Below are positions 33,396 to 41,614 of a DNA stretch of 64,000 bases, in pieces; within the stretch, counting starts at the first letter, position 1; every line of letters starts with the position of its first letter. A program made the position numbers and the translations under genes. Below the pieces are notes generated by a model that was not told the origin of the DNA, did not search any database, and worked only from the letters and a program-made list of their open reading frames with translations. The stretch spans positions 335,377-399,376 of the forward strand of contig JAUVXJ010000003.1 of assembly GCA_030603665.1 (NCBI GenBank). Direction: 5' to 3'. The DNA comes from Chloroflexota bacterium (GTDB lineage Bacteria > Chloroflexota > Anaerolineae > UBA7937 > B3-Chlor).

Positions 33396-33737
33396 CTACT
33401 CCGGCTGGAGATGTTCCAACGGCACCCACCCGCTCTGGCCGCTCTCGTTGGTGCCCCAACCCCAGCCGCTCTCCATCAGCAGCACGGTGACCGTCTCCCC
33501 CTCCTCCACATTCAGCTCCGTCGCCGTGTAGTCGCGCTGGAGAACGCACAAATCCCCCTCCACCTCCACCCAGTTCTTGGGCAGCCAGCGGCTCTCACCC
33601 GTGTCGGTGGTGCACCAGATCCAACCCGGCCACTCACATTCCCGGGGCTCCCACGTCAGCCGCTCGCCCTTGGGGAGGGTCAGGGGGGCGGTATATGGGG
33701 ACTGGTACGATCTGATCACCCGGGACGTCTCTGACAC
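33396..33737 (-). CDS. Small protein with two SH3-like domains
   Basis: The 113-residue protein starts at GTG 33737, 7 nt after AAGGAGG. It contains two short barrels, each ending in an SH3-like tail: LTWEPRECEWPGWIWCTTDT-GESRWLPKNWVE and EEGETVTVLLMESGWGWGTN to GQSGWVPLEHL. Such variant SH3 proteins may bind peptides or cell-wall components, and no role can be assigned. Its last 94 bp are duplicated at 31130-31223, on the other side of the toxin-antitoxin pair. Confidence 0.75.
   Translation of the reverse strand: MSETSRVIRSYQSPYTAPLTLPKGERLTWEPRECEWPGWIWCTTDTGESRWLPKNWVEVEGDLCVLQRDYTATELNVEEGETVTVLLMESGWGWGTNESGQSGWVPLEHLQPE
33415..33508. repeat. 94-bp direct repeat, right copy (in the SH3 gene)
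   Basis: It matches 31130-31223 at 90 of 94 bases in direct orientation. The two copies bracket the AbiE-like operon. Confidence 0.85.
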
Positions 33738-33797
33738 CCTGCTGCCTCCTTGCCCCACGCAACGCACACTGCTGGGCTGGGCTGCAACCCAACGTCC

Positions 33798-34799
33798 TCA
33801 CTCTTCCGGATAGGTGTCGAACAGCGGCGCCTCCTCTGGCGTGCCGCGCTCTGGCCCCTCCGGTAGCTCACCGGCAGGCCCTCCGGCCGCGCTGATCTGG
33901 ACGCTGGTCAACCCGCTCCGCACCTTGCTCAAGAGCACACTCAACTCGTCTCGCGAGTTGGTCAACATGGTCAGGGCGCGCGAGAACCTGCCCTCCAGTT
34001 CGCCTTGGGCCGCCTGGATGTTCTCGTCGGCGCTCTTGAGGTAGGCGTCCAGCCGCTGCATGTCTATGCTCTGGGAGGTCTTGAGGATGGTCTGGAAGAC
34101 CAGCAAGAGGTAGGGCACGAACATGCTGTAGCCGATGAGCACCACGTTCAACTGGAAGACGTCGGCTTGGACCCCGGTGGAGAGGTCGTACACTGCATCG
34201 GGCACGGCGGCGATGCCGAAGTTCACTGTTACGTTGGGGTCGATGTACTTCCTGACCTCCTTGGCCTTGTCCAGCACCACCCTCTCGATCTGGGCCTTGA
34301 GCTTCCGCTGCTCCTCCGGGTCCTCGCAGGCGCTGAACTGCTCCAGGAGATGAGTGGCGGGCCACTTGGAGTCGATGGGCAAGACCAGGTTGTTGGGCAG
34401 CCGCAGGGCGAACTCCACCGCCTTGTCCCCCACCCGGAAGTTGCGCACCTGCCACTCCTGGGGAAGGTCGGCGAACACCGTCTCCAGGATATTCTCCCCC
34501 GCCGCGCCTTTGGTCTGGGTGCCTGCAATGATCATCTCCAGACGCCTGATGGATTCCGCCGTCTGCCGCTCCACGTCCTGTCGGGCCCTGGTATAGGCGT
34601 GGAGTTCCATCAACCCCTGCTGGATGTTGGTCACCGCCTGGGAGACCGGTTCCAGCTGGGAGAGCTTCTCCGAGATCACGGCGGTCTCCACGTCCCGCTG
34701 TGAGGAGCGCAGCTGCATGAACTGGAGACCGAGAAGCAAGAGCACGGCGCCCAGCAGAAGAACGACAAGCACGACGAGGATCAGAAGCAAGGGATCCAC
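33798..34799 (-). CDS. rmuC: DNA recombination protein RmuC
   Basis: The 333-residue protein has an N-terminal membrane helix (about 3-24), a coiled-coil stretch, and the RmuC nuclease-like core: TKGAAGENILETVFADLP, VEFALRLPNNLVLPIDSKWP, KAKEVRKYIDPNVTVNFGIAAVPDAVY and FVPYLLLVFQTIL. The Asp in PIDSKWP and nearby Glu are the expected PD-(D/E)XK residues. RmuC limits recombination between inverted repeats. The C-terminus is Pro/Glu-rich and variable. GTG 34799 follows AAAGGAGG, and a strong promoter lies 130 nt upstream. Its presence beside many inverted repeats is suggestive but may be chance. Confidence 0.92.
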   Translation of the reverse strand: MDPLLLILVVLVVLLLGAVLLLLGLQFMQLRSSQRDVETAVISEKLSQLEPVSQAVTNIQQGLMELHAYTRARQDVERQTAESIRRLEMIIAGTQTKGAAGENILETVFADLPQEWQVRNFRVGDKAVEFALRLPNNLVLPIDSKWPATHLLEQFSACEDPEEQRKLKAQIERVVLDKAKEVRKYIDPNVTVNFGIAAVPDAVYDLSTGVQADVFQLNVVLIGYSMFVPYLLLVFQTILKTSQSIDMQRLDAYLKSADENIQAAQGELEGRFSRALTMLTNSRDELSVLLSKVRSGLTSVQISAAGGPAGELPEGPERGTPEEAPLFDTYPEE

Positions 34800-34927
34800 G
34801 GAGTTCCTCCTTTCGAACGAGGCGATTCAGCGGACTCTCCCAACACCGGCTGTCCACTTAGGGGTGCAGGACGAGCATATGCGAAGTAGAGTCGAAGTAG
34901 GGAATGCAACGCCCTGCACCCACCAAT

Positions 34928-34956
34928 AGTATACCACATAGGGGGTTGCCTGTCAA
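34928..34956 (-). promoter_or_regulatory. Promoter of rmuC
   Basis: TTGACA (34956-34951), a 17-nt spacer and TATACT (34933-34928) on the minus strand. Confidence 0.75.
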
Positions 34957-34981
34957 TACAGGCCAGGATGCAGGCCTGGCC

Positions 34982-35048
34982 CAGCATCCTGAGTAGCTGC
35001 GAAGCAGTCTATCGAAGCCTGTCCTGAGCCCAGTCGAAGGGGACGCCC
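34982..35048. repeat. Hairpin repeat family A, right arm
   Basis: It contains AGCATCCTGAGTAGCTGCG, ATCGAAGCCTGTCCTGAGCC and AGTCGAAGGGGACGC. Confidence 0.75.
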
Positions 35049-35080
35049 CTCATTCCCAGCCCATGCCCGTCCTAAACCAC

Positions 35081-35217
35081 CGCATACTTCGATACGGCCT
35101 TCGGCCACTCAGCATGCTTGGTAGATTTGCCCCTGCATCGCCCGTGTTCCACAACCAAGAAAGCATCCTGAGTAGCTGCGCAGCGCAGCGAAGCAGCGTA
35201 TCGAAGGACGCGGCTCA
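35081..35217. repeat. Hairpin repeat family A, complete copy ending at a stop codon
   Basis: The left arm starts GCATACTTCGATACGGCC and the right arm ends GTATCGAAGGACGCGGCTCA. The final TCA is the reverse complement of the GIY-YIG gene's TGA stop. Confidence 0.8.
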
Positions 35218-35508
35218 TCCCCTGAAGCTGGGCTTCTTCGCCAACTGACGCACCATGTCCCAATCCCCTGCAATGAGCGCCTCTTTCTTAGCGTGCGACC
35301 AACCCTTGACACGCCTCTCAGCGCGGAAAGCCTGATCCTTGTCAGGCATCTCCTGCGCGAAGACCAGTTCAACGGGCAATCGGTGTTTGGTCCAGCCGTC
35401 AGCCTCACCCGACTGGTGCTCGGCTAGGCGAAGCTCCAGATTCGTGGTGTGACCGGTGTAGTAGGCACCATTGGCGCAGCGTAGAATGTACACCCAGGCC
35501 TTGCTCAT
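35215..35508 (-). CDS. GIY-YIG domain protein
   Basis: The 97-residue protein has the GIY-YIG signature as WVYILRCANGAYYTGHTTNLELRLAEHQSG, with the catalytic Arg in ELRLAEH and the metal-binding Glu in ELVFAQEM. Small UPF0213-type members are single-domain nuclease-fold proteins of unknown role. It is framed on both sides by complete copies of hairpin repeat A, and its TGA stop is the last bases of one copy. GIY-YIG folds are known from homing and transposition-related nucleases, so an association with repeat mobility is possible but unproven. Confidence 0.9.
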   Translation of the reverse strand: MSKAWVYILRCANGAYYTGHTTNLELRLAEHQSGEADGWTKHRLPVELVFAQEMPDKDQAFRAERRVKGWSHAKKEALIAGDWDMVRQLAKKPSFRG

Positions 35509-35518
35509 TCCTCACCCC

Positions 35519-35664
35519 GCATGCTTCGATACGGCCTTCGGCCACTCAGCATGCTTGATTGACTTGCCTTTTCCTCGACCGCATTCCACAACCAAGAGAG
35601 CATTCTGACTAGCTGCGCAGCGTATAGAAGCCTATCCTGAGTCCGGTCGAAGGGGACGCGGCTC
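35519..35664. repeat. Hairpin repeat family A, complete copy
   Basis: The left arm GCATGCTTCGATACGGCC ... CAGCATGCTTGATTG and the right arm CAACCAAGAGAGCATTCTGA ... CGAAGGGGACGCGGCTCA lie between the MBL gene's stop and the GIY-YIG start. Confidence 0.8.
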
Positions 35665-35710
35665 AATCCACCCAGATCCGCTGCCCTCACTCCCCGCGCC
35701 CCGAGAAGAG

Positions 35711-36394
35711 CTAGGCCGCTCGCAAGAGTTCTGCCAACACCTCCGCTTCGAACGGCTTGCCGTGAGCAGGGTAGATCCACTTGGCACCGCTCTCCACGAT
35801 CAACCGCCAGCTTTCTCTTAGATCGCTGATGTCATCGCCAAAGCAGGGCATACCGGGCCCAATGCGGAAAGGGAGGCCATTCATAGCCACACATCCCACA
35901 AATGCGTGGCCTGACTCCAAGAGCAGGCTCATTGAACCTGAGGAATGCCCAGGAGTATGGACCACTCTGCCCTGGATGCCATAGGATTCCAGCGAGTAGT
36001 CCCTGTCTTCCAGCACCACATCCACGGACGCAGGCGAGAAGTTCACGAAAGGCACATACATCTTGAGCAACGCTCCGAAGATCTTGCCCCACGGCGTGAT
36101 CCCAGGCGGCATTGGTTTGAGGCCATGTTCCACCCAATCCTTTTCGCGTCGATTGATGGCCACCTCACACTCCGTGAGTTCCTTGATCTCGCCCGCCGAT
36201 CCCACATGATCCCAATGACCATGAGTCGCCAGGAGCAGGCCAACATCCCGCGGCGCTATAGACAGCTCCTGGAGCCTCTTCTGGAGATGCTCCCCCTTGC
36301 CGGGGAAACCCGCGTCCACTAGTATGACGCCTTCTTCTCTAATCAAATAGCAGTTACTCAAGCCTAGCGGTATGCGGTGGATTTCCGTCTTCAT
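35711..36394 (-). CDS. MBL-fold metallohydrolase
   Basis: The 227-residue single-domain protein has THGHWDHVGSAGEI as the HxHxDH metal motif near 59-65, VVHTPGHSSGSMSLLLESGHAFVGC for the third His and bridging Asp region, and IYPAHGKPF for the final His. Family members range from glyoxalase II to lactonases and flavodiiron-like proteins. There is no sign of a signal peptide, and the substrate is not evident. The start is ATG 36394 behind AAGGAGGAG. Confidence 0.9.
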   Translation of the reverse strand: MKTEIHRIPLGLSNCYLIREEGVILVDAGFPGKGEHLQKRLQELSIAPRDVGLLLATHGHWDHVGSAGEIKELTECEVAINRREKDWVEHGLKPMPPGITPWGKIFGALLKMYVPFVNFSPASVDVVLEDRDYSLESYGIQGRVVHTPGHSSGSMSLLLESGHAFVGCVAMNGLPFRIGPGMPCFGDDISDLRESWRLIVESGAKWIYPAHGKPFEAEVLAELLRAA

Positions 36395-36450
36395 ACTCCT
36401 ACTCCTCCTTATTTGGATCTCCTCTACTCGCAGACCTGATGCTCGGCCTA

Positions 36451-36479
36451 TCCTTCGACGTGCTCAGGACGCGGCTCAG
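36451..36479. repeat. Hairpin repeat family A, short fragment
   Basis: TCCTTCGACGTGCTCAGGAC followed by GCGGCTCAG. The TCA of GGCTCA is the stop codon of the methyltransferase gene that begins at 37129. Confidence 0.6.
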
Positions 36480-37129
36480 CGCGCTTCCTCGTCTTGCCTG
36501 TCGAGCCTGGCCAGGATATGCCAGTGGTAGCTTTCTGGTCGGCCACCCGGCACATCTTCGCACTCCAGAAGAGTGAACGCTCTCAGAAAGGCCTCGACTT
36601 CTCCCCTATCGAAGTAGTGATGAGGATAGCTCTTCTCCTCATGTTCGGCGATGACGAAGGTGCCTCTCTCGATCTCCTCTCCCAGCCCACACTGGTCGCT
36701 TCTCGTGGAGATGAGAGTACAGAGCAGGTACCCTCCTGGCCTCAGACACCTCTCTATCTCAGCGATTGACCTATCGATATCCTCGACGGTGCCATGGTAG
36801 ATCACGTTCCAGGCCAGGATCAGATCGAACCAGTCGCTGCCATACGGGAGATGGCTCATGTCGCCCGTTGTGAGGTTGAGAGTAACTCCCTCTTGCTCTG
36901 CCCATTGGAGCGTGAACTGCAGACCAGCTGGGCTGGTATCGATCCCGCAAACGTCGAACCCCTCTTTGGCCAGCAGGATGGCGTGCCGGCCAAGCCCGAA
37001 CCCCAGATCGAGCACCTGCTCCAGACCCTCTTCCTTGAAACTGGGGAGTAGCGCCACGACCAGCGGCTCAGGCTCCAGCCACCATTTCCTGCCTTCTTCG
37101 GTTTTCCAGATCTCGTCCCATTCTTTCAT
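36476..37129 (-). CDS. Class I SAM-dependent methyltransferase (TehB-like)
   Basis: The 217-residue protein has the SAM-binding motif VLDLGFGLGRHAILLAKEGFDVCGIDTS, GDMSHLPYGSDWFDLILAWNVIYHG and the LRPGGYLLCTL strand. The FGLGRHA variant and overall order resemble tellurite/thiopurine-type methyltransferases such as TehB. The substrate is unknown. The stop codon is formed by the end of a repeat A fragment, so the C-terminal codons may have been shaped by repeat insertion. Confidence 0.88.
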   Translation of the reverse strand: MKEWDEIWKTEEGRKWWLEPEPLVVALLPSFKEEGLEQVLDLGFGLGRHAILLAKEGFDVCGIDTSPAGLQFTLQWAEQEGVTLNLTTGDMSHLPYGSDWFDLILAWNVIYHGTVEDIDRSIAEIERCLRPGGYLLCTLISTRSDQCGLGEEIERGTFVIAEHEEKSYPHHYFDRGEVEAFLRAFTLLECEDVPGGRPESYHWHILARLDRQDEEAR

Positions 37130-37218
37130 CAGGGTCTCTGGCGAGCCTCTCCATCAGTCACTCAGCCTGCCGACCTCACTCACCCGGTTCGTTGCAGCCT
37201 CCGGCCTAACCCCATCCC

Positions 37219-37309
37219 ACAATCAAGAAAGCATCCTGAGTAGCTGCGAAGCACAGCGAAGCAGCGTATCGAAGCCTGTCCTGAGCCCAGTCGAAGGGGG
37301 CGCGGCTCT
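37219..37309. repeat. Hairpin repeat family A, right arm
   Basis: It runs from CACAATCAAGAAAGCATCCT through GTATCGAAGCCTGTCCTGAG to CGCGGCTC, lying between the peptidase-like gene's stop and the methyltransferase start. Confidence 0.75.
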
Positions 37310-37335
37310 AGGTGCCTACGTCACTCGCCTTTGCT

Positions 37336-38538
37336 TCAACCCCGTTCCGCCACCCACTCCCGTACCTGGGTCGGCGTGAAAGGCTCGCCGAGCAGGCGGG
37401 AGAAATTGGCCACTCGATCTGGTCCTTCGAGCAGCGGAGCCACGAGTTCCCTGCCCACGGAGTAGTTGAAGGCGTATGAGCGCCAGAGGGGTATCTGGAT
37501 AAACTCCATAGTTTGCGCCACGTCCGCCTGCGTTCCCATGCTGTACCGCTCCACGTACTGCTCCACCTTTTCTGGAGATTGACCGTCGCGGTGCAGCAGC
37601 AAAGCCGCGTTGCTGGTCACACCGCGCAGCGCATCCATGGCACCGGAAATCGCGACCTGCCGCTCCGCGTCGTCGCCTGGCAAACCCGCCAGCGGGCAGA
37701 GTTCATCGCGCAAGAAGGCCACCAGGTCGGAGTCGCTGAAGATCATGCCTAGAGCGCTGACAGCGATGCCCTCAGCAAGCACGGCTTCGGGGCCCAGCAC
37801 GTGGATGGCGTGTTCGGCTCGGCCATCCTGTCTATAGAGCCGGTGTTCCTTCACCGCGCCCTCGGTGTGGTGCCCTGGATAAGCCTCGTGGGCTACCACC
37901 ATGAGGACCCGATGCACGTGTGCGGGCAAGTCGGTGTTCACCTCTATGTCAGACCGGTACTGCCCCCGGTACCGGTTGTAGGCCAACCACGGCTTGTCCT
38001 CCACCAACTCCCAGGTCACTTCCTCCCCAAGAGGCAAATCGAACAGACTCGCTGTGCGGCGCCGCGCTTCCTCGCTCGCCCTCTCCAAGACGGACAACAA
38101 GCGATCGGGTTGCACCTCTAGACCTCTCTCCCAGGCCTGGACCCGCTCCAGCAGCGAACCTTTCCCCGGCAGAAGCTCGTCAAACTCGGCGTGGGCCGCC
38201 TCAAAGACCGATTCACCCACCATCTCTGGGGTGAGATCGAAATACAGCTCCACCTCCTCTAGGTAGTGCATCTGCTCGCCCGCCAGGTTCCGGGTGATGG
38301 CCGCCATGGCCCGCGTCTGCCCAGTCAGGTAGTCCTTGCGCTGAGCACCATAGTCGCTGCCTCGGATCGATGTCCGTAGTTCCCACGCGTCGCGAGCGAG
38401 GAGTTCCAGGGACCGCGGCTCCCCAGCCTGCACCTCGGCCTTCAGTTCTTCCGGGCCGAAGTAGGCGTCCACGATCCCCTCGAGGTGTCGATCCAGCTGC
38501 AGAGCAAGCGTGAGATACTTCCGTCCGATGTCATCCAT
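37336..38538 (-). CDS. Putative zinc metalloprotease (DUF885-like, HE-x-YPGHH)
   Basis: The 400-residue, mainly helical protein contains VVAHEAYPGHHTEGAVKEH near residue 230, the zinc motif of DUF885-type peptidases (HExxPGHH), and a downstream AEGIAVSALGMIFSD region where the third ligand Glu lies in LAEGIA. It is shorter than classical DUF885 proteins (about 550-600) and lacks a signal peptide. No substrate can be inferred. The start is ATG 38538 after AGGAGG. Confidence 0.8.
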   Translation of the reverse strand: MDDIGRKYLTLALQLDRHLEGIVDAYFGPEELKAEVQAGEPRSLELLARDAWELRTSIRGSDYGAQRKDYLTGQTRAMAAITRNLAGEQMHYLEEVELYFDLTPEMVGESVFEAAHAEFDELLPGKGSLLERVQAWERGLEVQPDRLLSVLERASEEARRRTASLFDLPLGEEVTWELVEDKPWLAYNRYRGQYRSDIEVNTDLPAHVHRVLMVVAHEAYPGHHTEGAVKEHRLYRQDGRAEHAIHVLGPEAVLAEGIAVSALGMIFSDSDLVAFLRDELCPLAGLPGDDAERQVAISGAMDALRGVTSNAALLLHRDGQSPEKVEQYVERYSMGTQADVAQTMEFIQIPLWRSYAFNYSVGRELVAPLLEGPDRVANFSRLLGEPFTPTQVREWVAERG

Positions 38539-38589
38539 TCTCGCCTCCTGCTACTGCGTGGTGCAGCGCCTGCCGCACTCGTTCGCCTG

Positions 38590-39198
38590 CTACTCGTCAA
38601 GAACGATGTCTACCTCGTGCTTGGCCAGAGCTCTACCGTACCGCCGCGTGAGTTCCGGCATGATCGTCTCTCCCACCGGCGCTCTCTCCAGACCGAATAT
38701 CCTCTCGGAAAAGTCCAAGTTCTCCTGGATGGCCCAGATTCTTTCATGCTCTTCAGGAGGGAGGATCTCCCCGGGATCGCCGACGGCGATCCATCCAATG
38801 GGCACTACAGTATCTGCTGGAAGGACCGTCCTCAAATGAACGAGGGCACTGATGCGCACGTCCGACCTCGGGCCGACCCGGGCGCCGTTGAAAACTGTCG
38901 CGCCCGTGGCTATGAACACGCAGTCATCCAGAGTGCAGCCGGTGAGGTGACAGTGCGGTCCCACCAGGACGTGGTCGCCCAGATGGGTGGGATGAGAGGA
39001 GGTGCCACGAACGACCGCATACTCCATGATGATACAGTTGCTACCGATGACCACGGGGCCACCTTCGGCTACCAACACTGCTCCGAAGAGGATCTGGCAA
39101 TCCTCGCCGATGGTGACGTCTCCGCAGATCACAGCCGTCGGGGCCACATAGGCCGATTCGTGGATACGCGGACGCTTTCCTCTATGCTCGAGCAACAT
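38590..39198 (-). CDS. Gamma-carbonic-anhydrase-like hexapeptide-repeat protein
   Basis: The 202-residue protein is a left-handed beta-helix: repeats such as AVICGDVTIGEDCQILFGAVLVAEGGPVVIG, then MEYAVVRG, GDHVLVGPHCHLTGCTL. The His residues in SSHPTHLGDHVLVGPHCH fit the zinc ligands of gamma-carbonic anhydrases (PaaY/CaiE/YrdA group), whose activities vary. A C-terminal helix RIWAIQENLDFSERIFG follows. It lies 51 nt upstream of the zinc protease-like gene on the same strand. ATG 39198 follows GAGGAGG. Confidence 0.87.
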   Translation of the reverse strand: MLLEHRGKRPRIHESAYVAPTAVICGDVTIGEDCQILFGAVLVAEGGPVVIGSNCIIMEYAVVRGTSSHPTHLGDHVLVGPHCHLTGCTLDDCVFIATGATVFNGARVGPRSDVRISALVHLRTVLPADTVVPIGWIAVGDPGEILPPEEHERIWAIQENLDFSERIFGLERAPVGETIMPELTRRYGRALAKHEVDIVLDE

Positions 39199-39790
39199 AC
39201 CTTTGCCTCCTCTTCCACTCAGAAGTCACGGTTCTCAACCAGAGCAGGTGCGCAAGGTTGCGATCGCCGAGGAGATCATCGGCTCAGTGTGGACGCCGTT
39301 GCATGTACAGAGGATCTGTTCTTCCGACCCAGACCAGCTGGCTCTGCGCACAATCGGCCGCCCGGCGGCGTACGTGAGCGGAACCGAGAAGCTCGCTAAA
39401 CAACCGGGCGGAGCCGTTCGCCCGCATCGTACCTTCTTGCAGGTGAGCCGGCAGCTTCCTCCCTCTCCAGAGTTGAGGTGGGATACAGAGGACTGAGCGG
39501 TGACCCCACGCCCTCCTAGGTGGTGCCATAACACTGGGGGAAGCAACGTTACCTCTGTGCTTGCCTTCTCACAGATCGGTGTGGAGCAGCGGAACCAGCG
39601 GAGATAGCCAACAGTACATATGTGGGGTCATGGGCGGCCGGATTGGTCTCAAGCCGCGCCGGCTCAGCATTGCTGCCCAGGCAGACCAGACCAACAGACC
39701 CAGACCCCGACGCACACCCCGGGGAACCCAACCGGCAGCGAGATCTCTGCACCGGCTAGCTACTGCAATCACGCTCGGTCATTGTTGTGA
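39199..39790. other. Gene-free stretch with nothing recognisable
   Basis: In this 592-nt gap between the dual-OB-like gene and the gamma-carbonic-anhydrase-like gene I see no coding sequence with a ribosome binding site, no terminator and no clear repeat. Confidence 0.55.
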
Positions 39791-40555
39791 TTACACAAAA
39801 TCGTACAGTGTCTTGCCGCCGAGATAGTCGGGGAAGCTGTACACTCCTGTCACCTGGAGATAGCAGCGGCCCGGATACTTCTCCCATCCTCGTGCGAGCC
39901 CGATCCGGAGATACACATCCCGCTTGTCCGAACTGAGAAACCGCGTCAGCCACTCGCCGATCTGATCAGGTTCCCATCCCTTGCGATCTCGCAGGTGGTC
40001 ACAGCCTTTCCTGAACGTGAGATCCGTGATCGCGAGGCGGAAATCGGCGCCAGATTCGTCTATGAACCAGATGCGATAGTCCCACTTAACCTCGCCATCA
40101 TCGTACTCTTGGTGTCTATACGATGCTTTGTAGACCTCCCCGGCCAGGATAGTCCCTAGTGATCTCTCGCCCTCACCCTTGCACACGTATCGATTGTCTT
40201 GTACCGGTGCCCCGAATATCGCTTGTACCGAAGGGTCGAGGTGGGCCCGAAGGAACTGCCATCTCTCCTTGGGAGACAAGATCCGCACCAATTCCGGGCT
40301 CGCCCCCGCATCGATCTCCCAGTCCTCAGTATGGGGAGGATCGGAGACCGGAGCGCTGAATTCCAGACGCACTTCGGCGAAAGGATGCACGATGAGGACA
40401 TCATTTTTCCAGAGGAACTCTTCGGTCATCTCCTTCGGGCTCTTGTAGGGCGTCACTGGCCTAACTGGTGTGCCGTCGTCCGAGAAGAAACCGGCCACGC
40501 ACACTCGCGGGGCACCCATCCGCGTCACATCCGTCACGATCATCTCGCGCAACAT
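39791..40555 (-). CDS. Dual OB-fold-like protein in a DUF488 cluster
   Basis: The 254-residue protein starts at ATG 40555, 8 nt after AAGGAGG. It opens MIVTDVTRMGAPRVCVAGFF-x-DDGTPVRPV, has DYRIWFIDESGADFRLAITDLTF in its second half and ends GWEKYPGRCYLQVTGVYSFPDYL. This two-barrel pattern is, by memory, that of the dual-OB domain found next to DUF488 proteins; I could not verify it. Two DUF488 genes lie just upstream on the same strand, at 100 nt. OB folds suggest nucleic-acid binding. The role is unknown. Confidence 0.7.
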   Translation of the reverse strand: MLREMIVTDVTRMGAPRVCVAGFFSDDGTPVRPVTPYKSPKEMTEEFLWKNDVLIVHPFAEVRLEFSAPVSDPPHTEDWEIDAGASPELVRILSPKERWQFLRAHLDPSVQAIFGAPVQDNRYVCKGEGERSLGTILAGEVYKASYRHQEYDDGEVKWDYRIWFIDESGADFRLAITDLTFRKGCDHLRDRKGWEPDQIGEWLTRFLSSDKRDVYLRIGLARGWEKYPGRCYLQVTGVYSFPDYLGGKTLYDFV

Positions 40556-40655
40556 CTCCAATACCTCCTTGGCAGTGGAGCAGCTCCGCCTTTGCACAGA
40601 CCGAACCAGGTCCACGCATTGGGCAAAGCGACGCCGGCGAGACCGCGAGCAAATC

Positions 40656-41096
40656 CTAGAGATGCACTACCTCTACGTCCGACCAAGCCTCCCGCAAATG
40701 CTCGGCTACGAGTCTTCGATGGCAGTGTTCGGCGTCGGGTTCGCTGCACAGCAAGCAGCACTGCTTCTCAGAGAAGAATCCTCTATCCAGCCTACTCAGG
40801 ACATCCGTTTCCTCCAACAGCTTACAGAATTGTCGCTCGTACAGGTCCCAGTCCTCCCCAGACTCACGATAGGCCTTCAGCAGGTCAGGCGTCGGAGCGA
40901 GGAAATCCATATGACAGTAGTCGGCTCCCAGTACGCGCTGCAGAAAGTACTCGAGATCATCCTTCTTGGTGAATCCCGCCAGTTGCGAGGTGTTCTTCAA
41001 ACGCACGTCCACCACCCGCTGTATTCCGTGCCTCTCCAACAGGCCAAAAAACTCCTCGGCGGACTTCTTGGTGTATCCGATGGTGTAGATCTTCAT
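40656..41096 (-). CDS. DUF488 family protein
   Basis: The 146-residue protein has the DUF488 opening KIYTIGYTKKSAEEFFGLLERHGIQRVVDVR, a middle KKDDLEYFLQ and the conserved end CLLCSEPDAEHCHRRLVAEHL. DUF488 proteins are of unknown function, with a conserved Cys/His end suggestive of a metal or active site. ATG 41096 overlaps the stop of the preceding DUF488 gene as ATGA, so the two paralogues are coupled. They differ enough to be old duplicates. Confidence 0.85.
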   Translation of the reverse strand: MKIYTIGYTKKSAEEFFGLLERHGIQRVVDVRLKNTSQLAGFTKKDDLEYFLQRVLGADYCHMDFLAPTPDLLKAYRESGEDWDLYERQFCKLLEETDVLSRLDRGFFSEKQCCLLCSEPDAEHCHRRLVAEHLREAWSDVEVVHL

Positions 41097-41614
41097 GTCC
41101 ACTGATCCCCGAACCCCAGCTGTTTAGCCGCCCGCTCCAGGATCCTCCGAGCCTGCTCAGTCCACGTCTCACCACCCTTGTGCCTGATGTGTTGCACCTC
41201 TATGTCCCTGTCCAGAAGACTCTGAGCGATGAGCAGATGTCGATGACAACGGCTCGGGTCCTCCTCAGCACACATCACCGCCGTCCACCCCTCGCTCGCC
41301 AGTTCAATCAGACCTTCGATCCCTCTGAGGTACCAGTCCTTCTTCTCCACCTCGTCGTACAGTACCCTCTCTTCGTCGTTCGGATCGTAGCAGCTTGGGT
41401 CCTTAGGTCTGCCGCCGAGGTGGTTTCCACCGTAGACGTACTGTATCCCGGCCAGCTCAAGCTCCTCTGCAAGGGTCTCCCGATTGAACTGGGGAGCGTG
41501 TCTGCTGTAAGGAGAGCTCCTCACGTCCAGTACGGCTTCGATCCCAGTCGACCTCAGCAACTCGACTATCTGGTGAGGTTCTACATTGCTGTGGCCGATG
41601 GTGTAGATTCTCAC
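41093..41614 (-). CDS. DUF488 family protein
   Basis: The 173-residue protein starts RIYTIGHSNVEPHQIVELLRSTGIEAVLDVRSSPYSRHAP, with NRETLAEELELAGIQYVYGG and AVMCAEEDPSRCHRHLLIAQ, the canonical DUF488 pattern including the SPYSRH segment that the second copy lacks. The C-terminal 25 residues are an extra helix. GTG 41614 lies behind GGGGGA. It is the first gene of the DUF488-DUF488-dual-OB run. Confidence 0.87.
   Translation of the reverse strand: MRIYTIGHSNVEPHQIVELLRSTGIEAVLDVRSSPYSRHAPQFNRETLAEELELAGIQYVYGGNHLGGRPKDPSCYDPNDEERVLYDEVEKKDWYLRGIEGLIELASEGWTAVMCAEEDPSRCHRHLLIAQSLLDRDIEVQHIRHKGGETWTEQARRILERAAKQLGFGDQWT

Larger units (their letters stand above)
34800..35214. other. Gene-free stretch with the rmuC promoter and repeats
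   Basis: This 415-nt gap holds the rmuC promoter (34928-34956), a right arm of repeat family A (34982-35048) and a complete family A copy (35081-35217) reaching the stop of the GIY-YIG gene. Confidence 0.7.

Noticed and set aside
22000-37400. CRISPR array suspected from repeated short segments
   Set aside because: The repeats are not evenly spaced and not separated by unique spacers of constant length; they are intergenic hairpins.
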